DNA of 28,890 bases from contig SGPL01000425.1 in assembly GCA_004802705.1 (NCBI GenBank), forward strand, positions 1 to 28,890. Reading direction: 5' to 3'. A program made the translations under genes and the position numbers. Under the pieces are notes generated by a model. That model made no database searches and was not told the origin of the DNA. It saw nothing but the letters and a program-made list of their open reading frames with translations. Origin of the DNA: Bondarzewia mesenterica. Taxonomy: Eukaryota > Basidiomycota > Agaricomycetes > Russulales > Bondarzewiaceae. This document shows positions 9,545 through 20,416 of this stretch, in pieces; position 1 is the first letter of the stretch; every line of letters starts with the position of its first letter.

Positions 9545-12034
9545 ATGACTACGTTAAACTCCTCTCTTGAGAAGAATGATATCGCTCTGATCGAGCGCAT
9601 TAGCAACAAAGGCGACGAGGACAGACTCTCTGTCCTCGACTTTGGCGGAGACTCCGCATTGCCCCCGCCCCCAGACTTGAGCGCAGAGGAGGAAAAACAG
9701 CTGTGGAGGAAAATCGACAAGAGACTGATGCCCATTTTATCACTGATGTATCTGTTGAGTTTCCTGGATCGAGGTGCGACCTGCTTATGGCCTTGAGTAC
9801 GCGTCGGGCTGGTGATAGAATGACTAACTCGAATGGCGTTGTGCGGTGCAGGGAATATCGGTAAATAATACTTTCTTTATCTCAACAATTGGCTGAGGTG
9901 AGTTCTCTGCAGGTAATGCGCGTTTGCAGGGACTCGAGAGTCAACTGCATCTCGTTGGAAACCAGTACAATATCGCCCTTGTACGTTCCCTTTTCGTCTT
10001 CATCACCCTCGCGTGTTAATCAAACTTCTCTCTAGACAATGTACTTTGTGGTACGTATCCCCGCCTCTATCACTCTATGCGTCACCGCAGCATTTCATCC
10101 TAGCCGTATTGCCTTTTTGAATGCCCAGCAAAGTAAGCCTTCTTTCTTGTTCGAGTCTATGAAGACACGATCTTACTAATACTTGATCCTTCGCGCTGTA
10201 GTCTTGTTCTCAAGAAGTTCCGCCCATCTCGGTGGCTCCCAGGCATCACCATCGTCTGGGGGACCGTAACGGCCCTGATGGGCTTGGTCAAATCGTCTGT
10301 CCACCTGTCTTCCTACTCACCCAACCATTTTTTCTCAATGTGCAATCCAGATACCCACAACTCGTCGGTGTTCGAGTGTGCCTAGGCATCGCCGAAGCAG
10401 GCTTCTTCCCCGGTGTCGTCTACTAGTGCGTCTCTATTCGATCTCTGCAACGAAGACGCGTAAAATTGCGGAATGGCTCAACTCTCTCCAGTTTAACTCT
10501 ATAGTACCCTCGCGCGATGCTTCAATACCGTGTCGGGCTTTTCTTTGGCGCCGCCTCCCTTGCAGGCGCATTCTCCGGTCTCCTTGCTTTCGGGATTTCG
10601 TTCATGAGCGGGACCGCGGGCTTGCTCGGCTGGTCGTGGATCTTTGTGCGTCTCGCTTCCCGAGTGTCTCTTGAACTCATTTGAAATGAATGGACCGTGG
10701 ATCGTAACGGCGCGGGAACAGATCTTGGAAGGTATCGCGACGGCTCTCGTCGGAGTCCTTGCGCTCTTCGTATTCGTCGATTTCCCAGCGACGGCCGCGT
10801 TTCTCACGCCCGAAGAAAGGTCCTTTGTTGTTTGGAAGAAGAGTGAGTCTGAGTTTCTGCCTAAACCGTCTTGAAATGTCAATGGACTGAGGATGGCCGG
10901 TTGTGCGTAGAGTTTGACAACTCGTCCGTCGGCGAGGAGGAGCGGTTCGCGTCGCGGCATGTGTGGTCTGCGCTGATTGATTGGCAGGTCTGGCTGCATA
11001 TCCTGGTGTATATGTCCATCATTGGACCGCGTGCGCATTTCTTCATTTGAGTTCCTCTTTCTTTGATATAAACAGTTGGATAACCGACAGTCTCTGGGAT
11101 ATCGTTGTTCCTCCCGTGCGTATTCGCGCGTATAGTTATGATGCTTCGAATATTAATGGTTGGTATGTCAGGACCATCATCCACAACTTCGGATTCTCTA
11201 CGGCAATTAGCCAGTTGCTCACTGTACCGCCTTAGTATGCCCTGTCTTCTCCTTTTCATAAAGGTTTATGATCTCATCACTCGTCCTGCCCTCAGCGTCT
11301 TTGCCAGTATGTCTCCTCTGACACACTGCCATTCCCCATTCTCACACTCATCTACTCATCGCATAGCGATCGTCCTCCTCACCTTCGCCCTCTGGTCGGA
11401 CGCGATCACGAAGCGCTCCCCGTTCATCCTGACAGGGCTCTGCATGCTCCTTATCGGGTTCACGATCAACATATCAGACGTCAGTACTGGCGTTAAGTAC
11501 TTTGGCATCTTCTTCTGCGTCGCTGGCTCATACGCGAGCTTCCCCGGGGTCGTCAGTTGGTGCCTCCTTTATTATTAGCCCGTCTGTTTGGTCGGTCATT
11601 TGCTGATATGCGGCGGATGCGTAGGTTGGGCAACAACCTGGCGGGGCAGTACAAGCGCGGCGTGGGCATGGCGATTCACATCGGTATGGGCAACTTTGCG
11701 GGAGCGATTGCATCCAACGTGTTTCGCGCACAGGACTCGCCGCGCTACATTCTTGGTCGTGCGTACTTCTTTTCTCTCTTCCCTCATCGGTCTCCTCTTC
11801 CACGTCGGATATCGATCTACTGTACATCTGAGTCTCACATCTTCTTGTTCGACAGACGGCATCATGCTCATGTTCGTCGGCATCGGCTTTGTGGTCACAC
11901 CCGCTATCGTCCTGCTCTACATCCACATCAACCGCAAACGCGACATGGATGGGGCAGAGGGCGTGTCGAAGTACTCAGTTCGCGAGTTGAGGGAGCTAGG
12001 CGATCGTGCGCCAGATTTCAGGTATATTCTGTAA
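9545..12034 (+). pseudogene. MFS transporter, allantoate/anion:cation symporter type, 16 exons, one in-frame TAG
   Basis: The spliced protein belongs to the anion:cation symporter (Dal5/allantoate permease-like) branch of the major facilitator superfamily, known for uptake of organic anions, vitamins or ureides in fungi. Exons: 9545-9773, 9852-9860, 9913-9980, 10036-10050, 10104-10132, 10202-10294, 10351-10425, 10492-10645, 10722-10842, 10911-11030, 11091-11115, 11172-11234, 11296-11306, 11367-11559, 11625-11758 and 11856-12034, total 1518 nt (exact frame). Signature parts are FLDRGNIGNARLQGL, MYFVPYCLFECPANLVLKKF, GIAEAGFFPGVVY, GWSWIFILEGIAT, WLHILVYMSIIGP, LGNNLAGQYKRGVGMAIHIG and the C-terminal GDRAPDFRYIL. 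Codon 177 (10502-10504) is TAG where the family has Trp in LWYPR; TGG to TAG is a single change. No splice choice I tried removes it cleanly. It is either a recent null allele or a base error. The substrate is unknown. Confidence 0.85.
9852..9860 (+). other. 9-nt microexon of the MFS transporter
   Basis: GGAATATCG is flanked by tgcag and gtaaat. It joins CGA G and GT AAT GCG to give the family motif DRGNIGNARLQG. Without it the motif would lose NI and one Gly, so it is needed. Confidence 0.8.
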
Positions 12035-13628
12035 GACCACGGCGTGCGGTGGATTGCGAAGAAGTGTCAATCGTGAATAGCGGGAAACGCGCGTGCATGT
12101 ATGATAGGTGCTCTACGACAGAGATATCGTTTCTTCTCCGAGAGATAGATACGGTATGATATTATTCCTGCTGTTTCTGAAAGTTGATCATTTGGACAAT
12201 CAGTATTCACATCGCGAATCCGGCTTCGCCAGAGATAGGAAAAAGCCGCGCCAGAGTGTTCCTACAGAAGTTCTCGCGCCGGGTCGGCGGAACTTGTCGA
12301 ACTGACCATCAAATAACAAACACTAGGATGTAGGAAAGGCCACGAGGCAGATGAGTGAATGGTGAATGAGGGTATCTGGCGGGAAGCAAGACGAACAAAC
12401 ATGGATGGAAAAGGACGTACACAGCGTAGGGCCTGTCATTCCTTCCGTATAAATCTTCTTACCGCAGTGCCCACTCAGGGCTATTGTAGAAGGATTGTGG
12501 GTCAATTCTGGCCTGGTCTCCTTTGTGAGCCTTACTAGAAATATAGATGCACCGCGAAACCGAATAGCCTGCTACGTTGAGGCTCTGAACTTCAGATACA
12601 GTGCATGATGCAAAATGGCGTGGAGTCCAGGGTCGTATTGCACGGTGGTAGGAGAATGAGGAGAGTATGTGGAAGTACAACAGTGGGAGAAGATGGGCTA
12701 GTTGAAGCAAGAGAAAGAGAAGGCGGCAGTGCAGATACGGTTGCCGGCGTTGAGTGGCTCAGGATGCTTGAGGAGGCTACGGAGGACCACCGAGGTTAAT
12801 TGCGAACGACGGCTGCCAATGGGAGATTGAGTCCTGATATCTCAGTCTGTCGAGGAAGGAGGCAAAACAGACATTGAAACAAACGACAACGGAGGAGGAG
12901 CAAGAGGAGACGAGGGAGAGTGCATTTTGAGGTAGGGAGCCTTGAGTGGCCTTGGCCGCAACGGGTGAATTTGCTGAGGTTGAATTGGGAAATCGAGTAG
13001 CCGCGGGAGGCTATTTCCACAAAGGTCCCCGTTCGCTTCGAGCTCCACCATGGGACAAACCTCCACGTCCACTTTTACGGCCTTTTGACTCTCTGCCTCG
13101 CAGACTCACAGCCCTTAGGCAAGAGCGGTAATGTAACAGCCAGCAAAAAAAAACGGAGGGTATCTGGCAGGGCGCGCGGGGGTCGGTAGAGCACTTCGGA
13201 CGCTCTTCCAGATCTAGCCGTCGGATTTGCCTGATTCTTTGTATCTGGCTTCTCGTCTTGAACATGATATCTTGGGACACTCACTTTTTGCAGCCAACTG
13301 TTACTCTTGGTGCCACACTGGGACTCCTAGGGACATGCGAGCTTGCAGATGTGGCTTCACGGCGAAGCGAAGCACGACAGCGAGAATTCAGTTCACCAAC
13401 ACATCAAGGCTATTTTTGGTGGCCTCCTTGATTTCCAGCCATTTTTGACGACTCTGCAGGACGTTGGAGCACGCAATCTGTCGTCGAGTTTCACGACGGC
13501 TTGGACTTGGAGATGCGGGGCTTAAAGACCAAAGGTTGGCCGCCTTGATCTTTAATTGCGCAAGTTAAACATAAGGTTAGTACCTTTCTGAATATTGGGA
13601 GCCTTGGTATTTTCTGGAGTTTGTCAGA
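12035..13628. other. 1.6-kb interval without a supported gene
   Basis: This is the 3' flank of the MFS transporter followed by DNA with only short, overlapping open frames on both strands (for example 12605-12799 + and 12842-13072 -). None has a domain, a strong start context or a convincing splice series. No repeat ends were seen. Confidence 0.45.
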
Positions 13629-14866
13629 TTGAGAGATTGGCCTGCTCTTCGTTGTTCACTTCAGACCGAGTACATGTCACATGTCACGCCCCGACGCGTG
13701 ACATCAATGATATGTGCGCAGTCTGGATTCTGCAGTCCACGCTCTTGTCGACGCGTGGTCGAAGAGCGAAAGCAGTCGATGAACACCGAAGAGGAAGTCG
13801 TACCTTGGAGTATACGAGGACATTGGCATGAGAGGATGGATGGGCTCCTCGAGGCTCGGAGTGAGAGCTCGATAGAGAATGGGCTTGTCAGGAACATGTT
13901 TTTCTTGCACAGACTCTGGCTGTCTGAGACAGTTGTTTTTCCAGTGCGAGATGACACGCTTCTTAGGGCGGACGCACCGACTCCAAAAGCCTGATACTAG
14001 TTTGTCACGTCGATCCCTGCATTCAATGATGCGCTATCGCGTGGTTACAGGACGGAAGTATATCAGATCTATCGATGCGACGAACCCTTTCGTTTCCAAA
14101 GAGTGGGCTGAGAGAATCCCGTCTTCGAGAAAGAACGGTTTGTCAGGTTATTTCATCTTGAGCGATTGTCGCCAGAGTGCACTCTGAGGTCCAGACCATG
14201 CGCTTGGGAGTAGTGGAGTGCGCGGGTAGACGTTGTAGGCGCCTGTGGACCGTCGCGGTGGACCCATTGAACTTGAAGAAAGCGGCATTATCTGCGGCTT
14301 CTGCCACGCTAATTACGAGTTCACCGCTCCGCCGCTATATTGAGGGCGCATTGCCTGTTGACATGCTCTTCCCAACCCTCCTCCATCTCGAGGGAAAAGG
14401 ATATGCAAGGGCTTGTACAAGATCAACGCACTTTCCATCCAGAACTGATAGAGGATGAGGAAGACTATGATGTTTACCTCTTCTGGCCCTCACTCCGGTT
14501 ACAGGAGCGGGCAGATCCTGGAAACGAACATAGCATCTATGGAGTGCGTGCTTGGTGTACAATGAGGCCGAGCAAGGGCATACTCACGCGTCATTCTTTC
14601 AGCCTGTGTTGCCTTCGTTCGATTTTGAAGACTATTACGATGGCTTGGAGTCTCCTCCGATGGTGCGTTTTTTTTTTTCCCCAAGTTTTGTAACGATTCC
14701 AACTGAGGAGGACACTCAGTCACCGCTCTCTTTGTCGGAATGCTCTGGTTTCCGCTTTCCAAACGTTGCGCAACGCGAATCCAAAGCTGACTCCACGCCT
14801 CAGTCCACAGCTGGCTATAGCAAGCTCGTGAAGATGAGTCTGTTGTTCTCGGTGAGCGATTTGTAG
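13629..14866 (+). pseudogene. Coding-like locus, broken or with unresolved exons; function unknown
   Basis: Several plus-strand segments in order read like protein but in shifting frames: ENGLVRNMFFLHRLWLSETV (around 13876-13937), FVTSIPAFNDALSRGYRTEV (from 14001), ENPVFEKERFVRLFHLERLS (from 14112), RRYIEGALPVDMLFPTLLHL (around 14330-14392), FHPELIEDEEDYDVYLFWPS (around 14430-14489), and SFFQPVLPSFDFEDYYDGLE (around 14591-14650). A normal intron (gtgcga to ctgatactag, about 13943-14000) joins the first two in phase. A TGA at 14109-14111 interrupts the third, and frame changes near 14190-14260, 14400 and 14550 lack room for introns. I do not recognise the family. It may be a decaying gene or a real one that needs transcript data. 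Confidence 0.4.
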
Positions 14867-15734
14867 ACTGGTGCACTGTCGTGCTCTTTCATCGCTCTCT
14901 TCATGTTGTATTGGTCGGTATTCTCGCTGACATGTCTAACTCGTGATTGCAGTGGCAGGTCAGTTCTCGCCTTGATCGCGTCCTGGAGAAAGTGCGCGCT
15001 GTCTTCAAAAAGGCCATATGAGATCGAGGCCGTATCTTGATGTTTCACAATCCCTTCACGCTTGCGGAATGTCTGGTTTCATGTGTGGGTGTGCTTGGAG
15101 GGAGGGATTGTGACAGGAATCTTTAATATACAGATAGCTCCATGAATTTGTGAGTTGCAGTTCATATACGTTGATTTTTGGGGGGGAGGCGGAATCGCGG
15201 ATGAAGTCGGCCATGGGCATGAAGCAGGGCAATTACGACCTGTCTCATCAATATCGCGACACACAAATGATAATTCCAGGTAATGTGTCAATGCCAATCG
15301 AGCACGAACCTTGGAAATTTGTGAAGATTTGCAGATATAGNAAGACAATGGATTATGGCAGGGAGCGTAAGTACTGTACGTTTGACTTTGGGATGCCATG
15401 AGCCAATTGGTTGCTAATGCTGTCGGTCTCGGACAACTGGCAGTGGAATAGAAGCAGGTACTCGGCACGTGGCACCGGAAGTGATAAGATTGGCACCGGT
15501 AACATCTATTCTCCCACCGCTTCAAGAAGCTCACCTGAATCTTTTGGAATCTCTTATAATCCCATCGTCGTCGAGGACAACACCAAGAACATCTGTACAT
15601 TTGTCTCATTGCATGAATTTCGTTATATTAAGTCAGTTACTGTTTATTGCTCCCTATTGTGTGTTCCGGTTTCCTCCATTCACAACAACGGAAACAACCA
15701 CAGACAACAAACGCTCTGCTATCCTCGTTCTGCC
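14867..15734. other. Intergenic DNA upstream of the F-box gene, with one unresolved base
   Basis: No gene is supported. Base 15341 is N. The open frame on the minus strand at 15079-15609 spans the N and is Cys/Ser/Arg-rich without any domain. The last 150 bases are pyrimidine-rich and probably the leader of the F-box gene. Confidence 0.45.
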
Positions 15735-18235
15735 ATGCCATCCTCTCGGCCCATACCTCTCGTTTCGCATCGCATATACGAACATTCTGCCAGTGCAACC
15801 CCTCCTCACTTTTTTCAGTTTCTTAAACTGCCAATTGAGCTTATATGTCACACGCTGACATTCCTCGGCATGCATGACTTGCTCGCCTGCAAACAAGTAA
15901 GTGTATCGTTCCCATCGCTCAAGCACCTCCCCAATCCTTGCATTTCCGAAAGTCATGCAAATCCTTGGACGATCTCATCTCCAAGACCCCACGCCTGCAA
16001 TTCACCATCGACCTGGCAGAGTACCAGATGGTAGCAGCCCCTTCTCCCCCAGGAATGTCCATAGCGGCACAGCGCCGGCTCCTGAACGAACGTGAAGAAC
16101 GCTGGCGGAACCTCCAGTGGAGGAGCAAACACTCCACCGTCATGCCCGCTGCTGGGTCGATATATGAGTTTGTTGGGGGCATTTATGCCAACGGGCACGG
16201 CACGGGCGATGACCGACGAGTCGCCGGCTCCATCACTTTTTATCAGCTCCCCTCAACCAATGATGGAAGCGACAGGATTGAATCAGTGCCATCGTGGACG
16301 TTGTCTGGATTCGACATGAATATTATCGACTTTAGCATGGACCCCGCGCAGGACTTGCTCGTCCTTGTCGCCTCAGCCCCTCCCGGGTAAGTCCTTTCTT
16401 CTCTGGTTCCTCCACGTTGCGCCTCTTTCTCCTCGATCGAAGTGTCTCTCCAGAGCTCTCTACAGAGAGATCTGACTTCCCAGAATTTTTTGAATTCATG
16501 CACAGCATCGTGTGACCTTTTCCTTTGGTTTTATGAGGACTCTGCTCACGGCACTCTCGAATTGTCCCCGGCTTTCTCTTTCTCCGAGGCGCGTGGGGCT
16601 TGTCTTTGCGAATGAGAGCCGTTCGTTCGTTCGTTCTCACCCAGCTTTTGACATGTTCGTCGAGGGGAACCTCGGTCAGTCCGAATGGGTTGGATGAATG
16701 AACGGACAGAATGGGAACTTGTCTTAAATTCCGCAAGAACAGCATGGCTGATCACTTGCTCCTTTCTTTTAACTATACAAGGTCTGCTGGGAAGATTGTT
16801 CTATAATTTTTGTTTGGGAGACATCCTGGAAGGTTCTTACTCACCCTTATTGATTGTCCTGCAGGTCCAAGTACACATACCAGGTCCATCTCCGCACCCT
16901 ATCGACTAACGAACCTCACCCGAAAGCCCTTTCCCCCGTACTTGACTGTCGACGCTACAGCGGCCCCGAATCTGCGGATATGTGGACATCCTTTCGGATC
17001 CAAATTCTCGACAACTTCCTTGCTATCCTCATCAAGGATGTCTTTCATACCTCTGCCGCATTCATCGCGATATGGAATTGGCAGGCCGGTTCCAAAGCCA
17101 AGGTATTTGGCCCCGTCTTTGCGTACGGACTCATGCTGAGCTTCGCCATTTTCATTTGACATTGTGACTTAGTGTAAAATGGCTTTGGCCATGGGCGTGG
17201 ATGACCTTTGTTTTCTGTCTCGCTCAGAGTTTATGATCGTCATCCCGCGGGGCTACCTGGACGTCTACACCTTCCAAGACCCTGCCGTGGAGAAAGTGTA
17301 TCCTGTCCTCCGCCGTAGATTTGGACTTCCGCGTTTGCAGCCGGGATTTTATTACTGGTATACCTCCGCTACAGCCAACCCCACGCCCGGTGTGCTTATA
17401 CGCAAGCCTTCCTCTCCTTCCCCGTCTCGATTTGCGTCTGCTTCGCCATTCCTTTCGCGCCCGGACGACGGGCTTATCGCGTGCTCGCTCGGCACGCTAA
17501 ACCCGTCTTCAAATGCCGGCGTCGAATGCTACGTCTTTTTCATGCGCATACGCACTTTGCTCGACGCTGCGGCGGTGGAGCGCGAGACGACACTCGTACC
17601 TTGGGAGAGTTGGGGACCTCGTGCCACTCGGTGGTTNGGGGACATGCTGAGCAGCGATTGGCAGCATGCGGTGCATGGTTTTCGGACAGTCGAGAGGGTG
17701 ATGGACGAGAGTGATATCGTGGGTGATGGATTCGAGTTTGAGGGTCAGGAGGCTCAAGGTGAGGAGGCTCCGGGTGAAGAGGCTTCCGGCGAGGTGATTG
17801 TGGAGGAGGGTGCTGACGAGGATGAAGAAGGAGAAGTGGGACCCGTCTTGAGTATGAGGAAGGTGAGGGTCAAGGATTTCAACCCTTATGTGGTTGCGAG
17901 AGAGAAGCTGCGGGAAGGGAACAAGATTGTTGCTGATCACGACGAACGAATGAACGAAGAGTCTGGAGGAGGGAGGCTCGTGACGGTTCCATCCATTATA
18001 CCGGCTGGTGCGGCCTTCAAACAAGACGTTGTGTCCTGTCTCCCTTACCGGGAGGTTGTGACGGATGAGCCAGTTGAGGTGTCGGATGTCATGCTTGATG
18101 ATAACAGGATCTTATGTTTAAAGGTGTGTACTCTTTCCTCTAGGTTTCCTGGTAGGTGTTGACAATTCTGGCATTCTCGCTCCTCAGAGAAACTCCAGCG
18201 GACAGTTATCCGCCGTGGATGTGCTGACATTCTGA
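15735..18235 (+). CDS. F-box protein, 5 exons, 610 aa
   Basis: F-box proteins bring substrates to SCF ubiquitin ligases through Skp1. Exons are 15735-15896, 15953-16386, 16865-17102, 17173-18123 and 18188-18235, total 1833 nt (exact frame). The F-box is near residues 30-75: LKLPIELICHTLTFLGMHDL, then LACKQ|SCKSLDDLISKTPRLQ. The rest fits the large Agaricomycete class with an F-box followed by a poorly defined, beta-rich region (MDPAQDLLVLVASAPPG, YTYQVHLRTLSTNEPHP, IWNWQAGSK, SRSEFMIVIPRGYLDVYTF). An acidic Glu/Gly-rich linker follows (about residues 466-500), and the end is SGQLSAVDVLTF. Intron 2 is 478 nt, far longer than the others. I chose the spliced end at 18235 over read-through to a stop at 18160-18162, because a GT-AG intron of 64 nt keeps phase and gives a family-like tail. 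Codon 433 contains N (TTN, Phe or Leu). The target is unknown. Confidence 0.85.
16618..16637. repeat. (TTCG)n microsatellite in the long intron of the F-box gene
   Basis: About four GTTC/TTCG units lie in the 478-nt intron. Length slippage here would not change the protein. Confidence 0.6.
17743..17787 (+). repeat. Three 15-nt tandem units in the F-box acidic linker
   Basis: Units at 17743, 17758 and 17773 encode GQEAQ, GEEAP and GEEAS, followed by GEVIVEEG. The copies differ at a few positions. They expand a Glu-rich disordered linker, a likely site of length variation between strains. Confidence 0.7.
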
Positions 18236-18571
18236 ACGTTTTTGTCTGGACTTTCTCTTGTATTTGAGCACAATCATTGCATCTTCGCATGTGTATCTGG
18301 ACCCGCATCAGCAAATGTAATGTGCAATATTTAGTGCCTTCACTTTGGCTAATGTAGCTATGTATGGCGTTGAATCAGGAAGCTTGTGGCAATACATAAG
18401 GCGACCAACTTTCTAAAAATAAATAGCTATGGGCCCAACGAGGCACCCTCGTAACGGGATCGCAGAGTTGACTTCCGCGAATAATTGTAATAAAATACAC
18501 TCAACACTTCGGATTAATTTTCATTCATCTTTGCAAGGGAATCGCTCCGCAATAAGGCTACAAGATATCAG
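18236..18571. other. Short intergenic region between convergent genes
   Basis: This is 336 nt of A/T-rich 3' flank shared by the F-box gene (+) and homoserine dehydrogenase (-). No gene or strong hairpin terminator is seen. Confidence 0.5.
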
Positions 18572-19843
18572 TTACAACACGAGCTTCAGCAAATCACTCA
18601 TCACTCCCATCGCCGTAACGGCTGCACCCGCACCCGCACCCTGAATAGTCAACGGCCTGGCGCCATAGCGCTCGGTGTGGAACATGATGATGTTATCAGA
18701 GCCTCCGAGCGACGTCGCGAACGGATGAGAAACTGGGTATCTTTGAGACGGAGAGTAAGTCATAGACTAGTTCGACGGATAGACAACAACGCACTTTTCC
18801 AGACTGGCCTTGACAAGACCAGTCGCGACGTCGATGACGCCGACGTAACGCAGGACCTTTTCTTCCCGCGCAGCATCTGTCCGCATCTGATCGTACTGAG
18901 CGTCAAACTCTGGAAGTCGCGAGATGAATTCGTCGCCGGTTTTGATGCTCTCGAGCGCAGTGGGAACAAGGGAAGTGGTTTTGACGGATTTATATCCATC
19001 TGGGAGAGCTGCGCGCAAAGAGGGGATAACGCGAGACAAGATGGTGAGCTTGCGCGCCACGTCTGCCCCGTTCAGGTCGTCTGCAGGATGGGGTTCCTAT
19101 ATCGTTATGAGCGTAAGTCGAAGTCGGTGGGACTTGTGCAGCATAAACATACCGTATAGCCTTTCTCACGGGCGACGCTCACCACAGACGAGAAGCTTGG
19201 GCCCCCTGGTTTTCCAGTCGAAAACTCATTAAAGATGTAGCTCATCGTACCCGAAAAGACACCTTCGATTTTGGTGACCTTATCTGAAGCTTAGTCGATC
19301 AGAACCGATGAAAAACACAGTCTCACTCACATTGTCACCTGTGGCAACTAAATCTTTCAGAGTCGAGATGATGGGCAGACCTGCGCCAACGGTAGCCTCA
19401 TTCAAAAATCGCGACTCGCTCTCCAAGCTTGCTTCCAAAATCTGCTCGTACAGAGCCAACTCTGCGGAAAACGCCTTCTTATTCGGCGTGATGACGCTAA
19501 TCCCCGCCCTCAACATCTCGGGATAGAGTCTGGCAACGTCGTCCGAGGATGTGTTATCCACCAACATCACATCCGATCCCGGCCTGACCAGCACCGCGAG
19601 CTCCCGCACGAGTTTGGGCAGGTCCGGCGTCGTACTCGAAGACTGCAGTTGGGTCCTCCAATCCGCTTTGGCAAAGGAAAGGCCGTCGTGGGCGAAAATG
19701 CTGGCCTTGGACGACGAGATTGCGACAATATGGAAGTGATTCGGCAATGGGAAGGCGAGAAGTTGTCTGATAAATTCACCACCAACGAGACCGACGCCTA
19801 CGACGGCGATGGACATGGAATTTGTGGACGATGAGGAGGCCAT
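18572..19843 (-). CDS. HOM6: Homoserine dehydrogenase, 4 exons, 369 aa
   Basis: This enzyme reduces L-aspartate 4-semialdehyde to L-homoserine with NAD(P)H, the branch step to threonine and methionine, in the cytosol. Minus-strand exons are 19331-19843, 19153-19278, 18795-19096 and 18572-18740, total 1110 nt. The nucleotide-binding loop is VVGVGLVGG at residues 14-22. The catalytic core EGVFSGTMSYIFNEFSTGKP is followed by EPHPADDLNGADVARKL, in which E214, D220, D225 and K229 match yeast Hom6 E208, D214, D219 and K223. The protein closes with HPFATSLGGSDNIIMFHTER and GAGAGAAVTAMGVMSDLLKL. Length matches the monofunctional fungal enzyme; there is no aspartokinase or ACT domain. The start is the MASSSS methionine at 19843; the frame stays open upstream but has no earlier ATG (a GTG at 19981). 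A start at MSIAVV (19816) is possible. Gene intact. Confidence 0.96.
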
Positions 19844-20416
19844 GCTTGCACGTCGAACGAAGGACCGAGGAAGATGAAGACGCTTTGCGTTAGTAAAAGA
19901 ACTCGGATGTGGAAGCCTTCTGCAACCTGCAAAGCGAAGAGATTTATTGTACGCCGGCGGTAACTGTAAGCCAAGCTCCACAAGAGCCTTTCGACAAGTC
20001 AGAATTTGTCAAGTCTGTAGGTGCAAAATTGTGCGATTGGTCAAGATCAACGAATGATAGCGATGATAAGATGTCGATGATGACGAAGTCGAGTCAGGAG
20101 ATGATTCTATCTGACTCTATGTTCAAGAAAATTCTTCGCGCTTGACATGGTCAACAACTCGCAAAAGTAATCATGCTGTTATGTTGCGTTGTCCGGGCTT
20201 TGACATGCATATCCTCTGGCCAACAACCAGGTATAGTACATGCTAGTACTTATGCCAGTGTACAAGGGCACTCGTACTCAGGCTCTATGCATACTGCATT
20301 TATTTCCCGTATTTGTCGTACAGCCTCTCCTGCAACCACCCTTCACAGAAGGGTAAGGAAATACACAATACATATCCAACGCGACATAAATATCTAAAGC
20401 GTCAAAACTGGAAAAA
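19844..20416. other. Intergenic region between homoserine dehydrogenase and the WD40 gene
   Basis: This is 573 nt holding the promoter of homoserine dehydrogenase and the 3' flank of the WD40 gene, both on the minus strand. No gene is seen. No clear TATA box was found. Confidence 0.5.

Noticed and set aside
10426..10504. Use of the acceptor tatag (10504) to splice out the TAG
   Set aside because: Joined to the gtgcgt donor it shifts the frame. Keeping the frame would need a weak upstream gtctac donor and would delete seven residues of a membrane helix.
10499..11038. Minus-strand open frame of 179 codons
   Set aside because: It is antisense to well-supported exons 8-10 of the MFS transporter and has no protein-like motif.
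2565..12034. The two MFS transporters as parts of a metabolic gene cluster
   Set aside because: They belong to different families and are separated by histone genes, and no biosynthetic or catabolic enzyme lies between them.
15079..15609. Minus-strand open frame of 176 codons
   Set aside because: It is Cys/Ser/Arg-rich, crosses an unresolved base and has no recognisable motif.
19844..19981. N-terminal extension of homoserine dehydrogenase as a mitochondrial presequence
   Set aside because: The frame is open and Arg-rich, but its first codon is GTG at 19981, with no ATG before MASSSS, so there is no good start for it.
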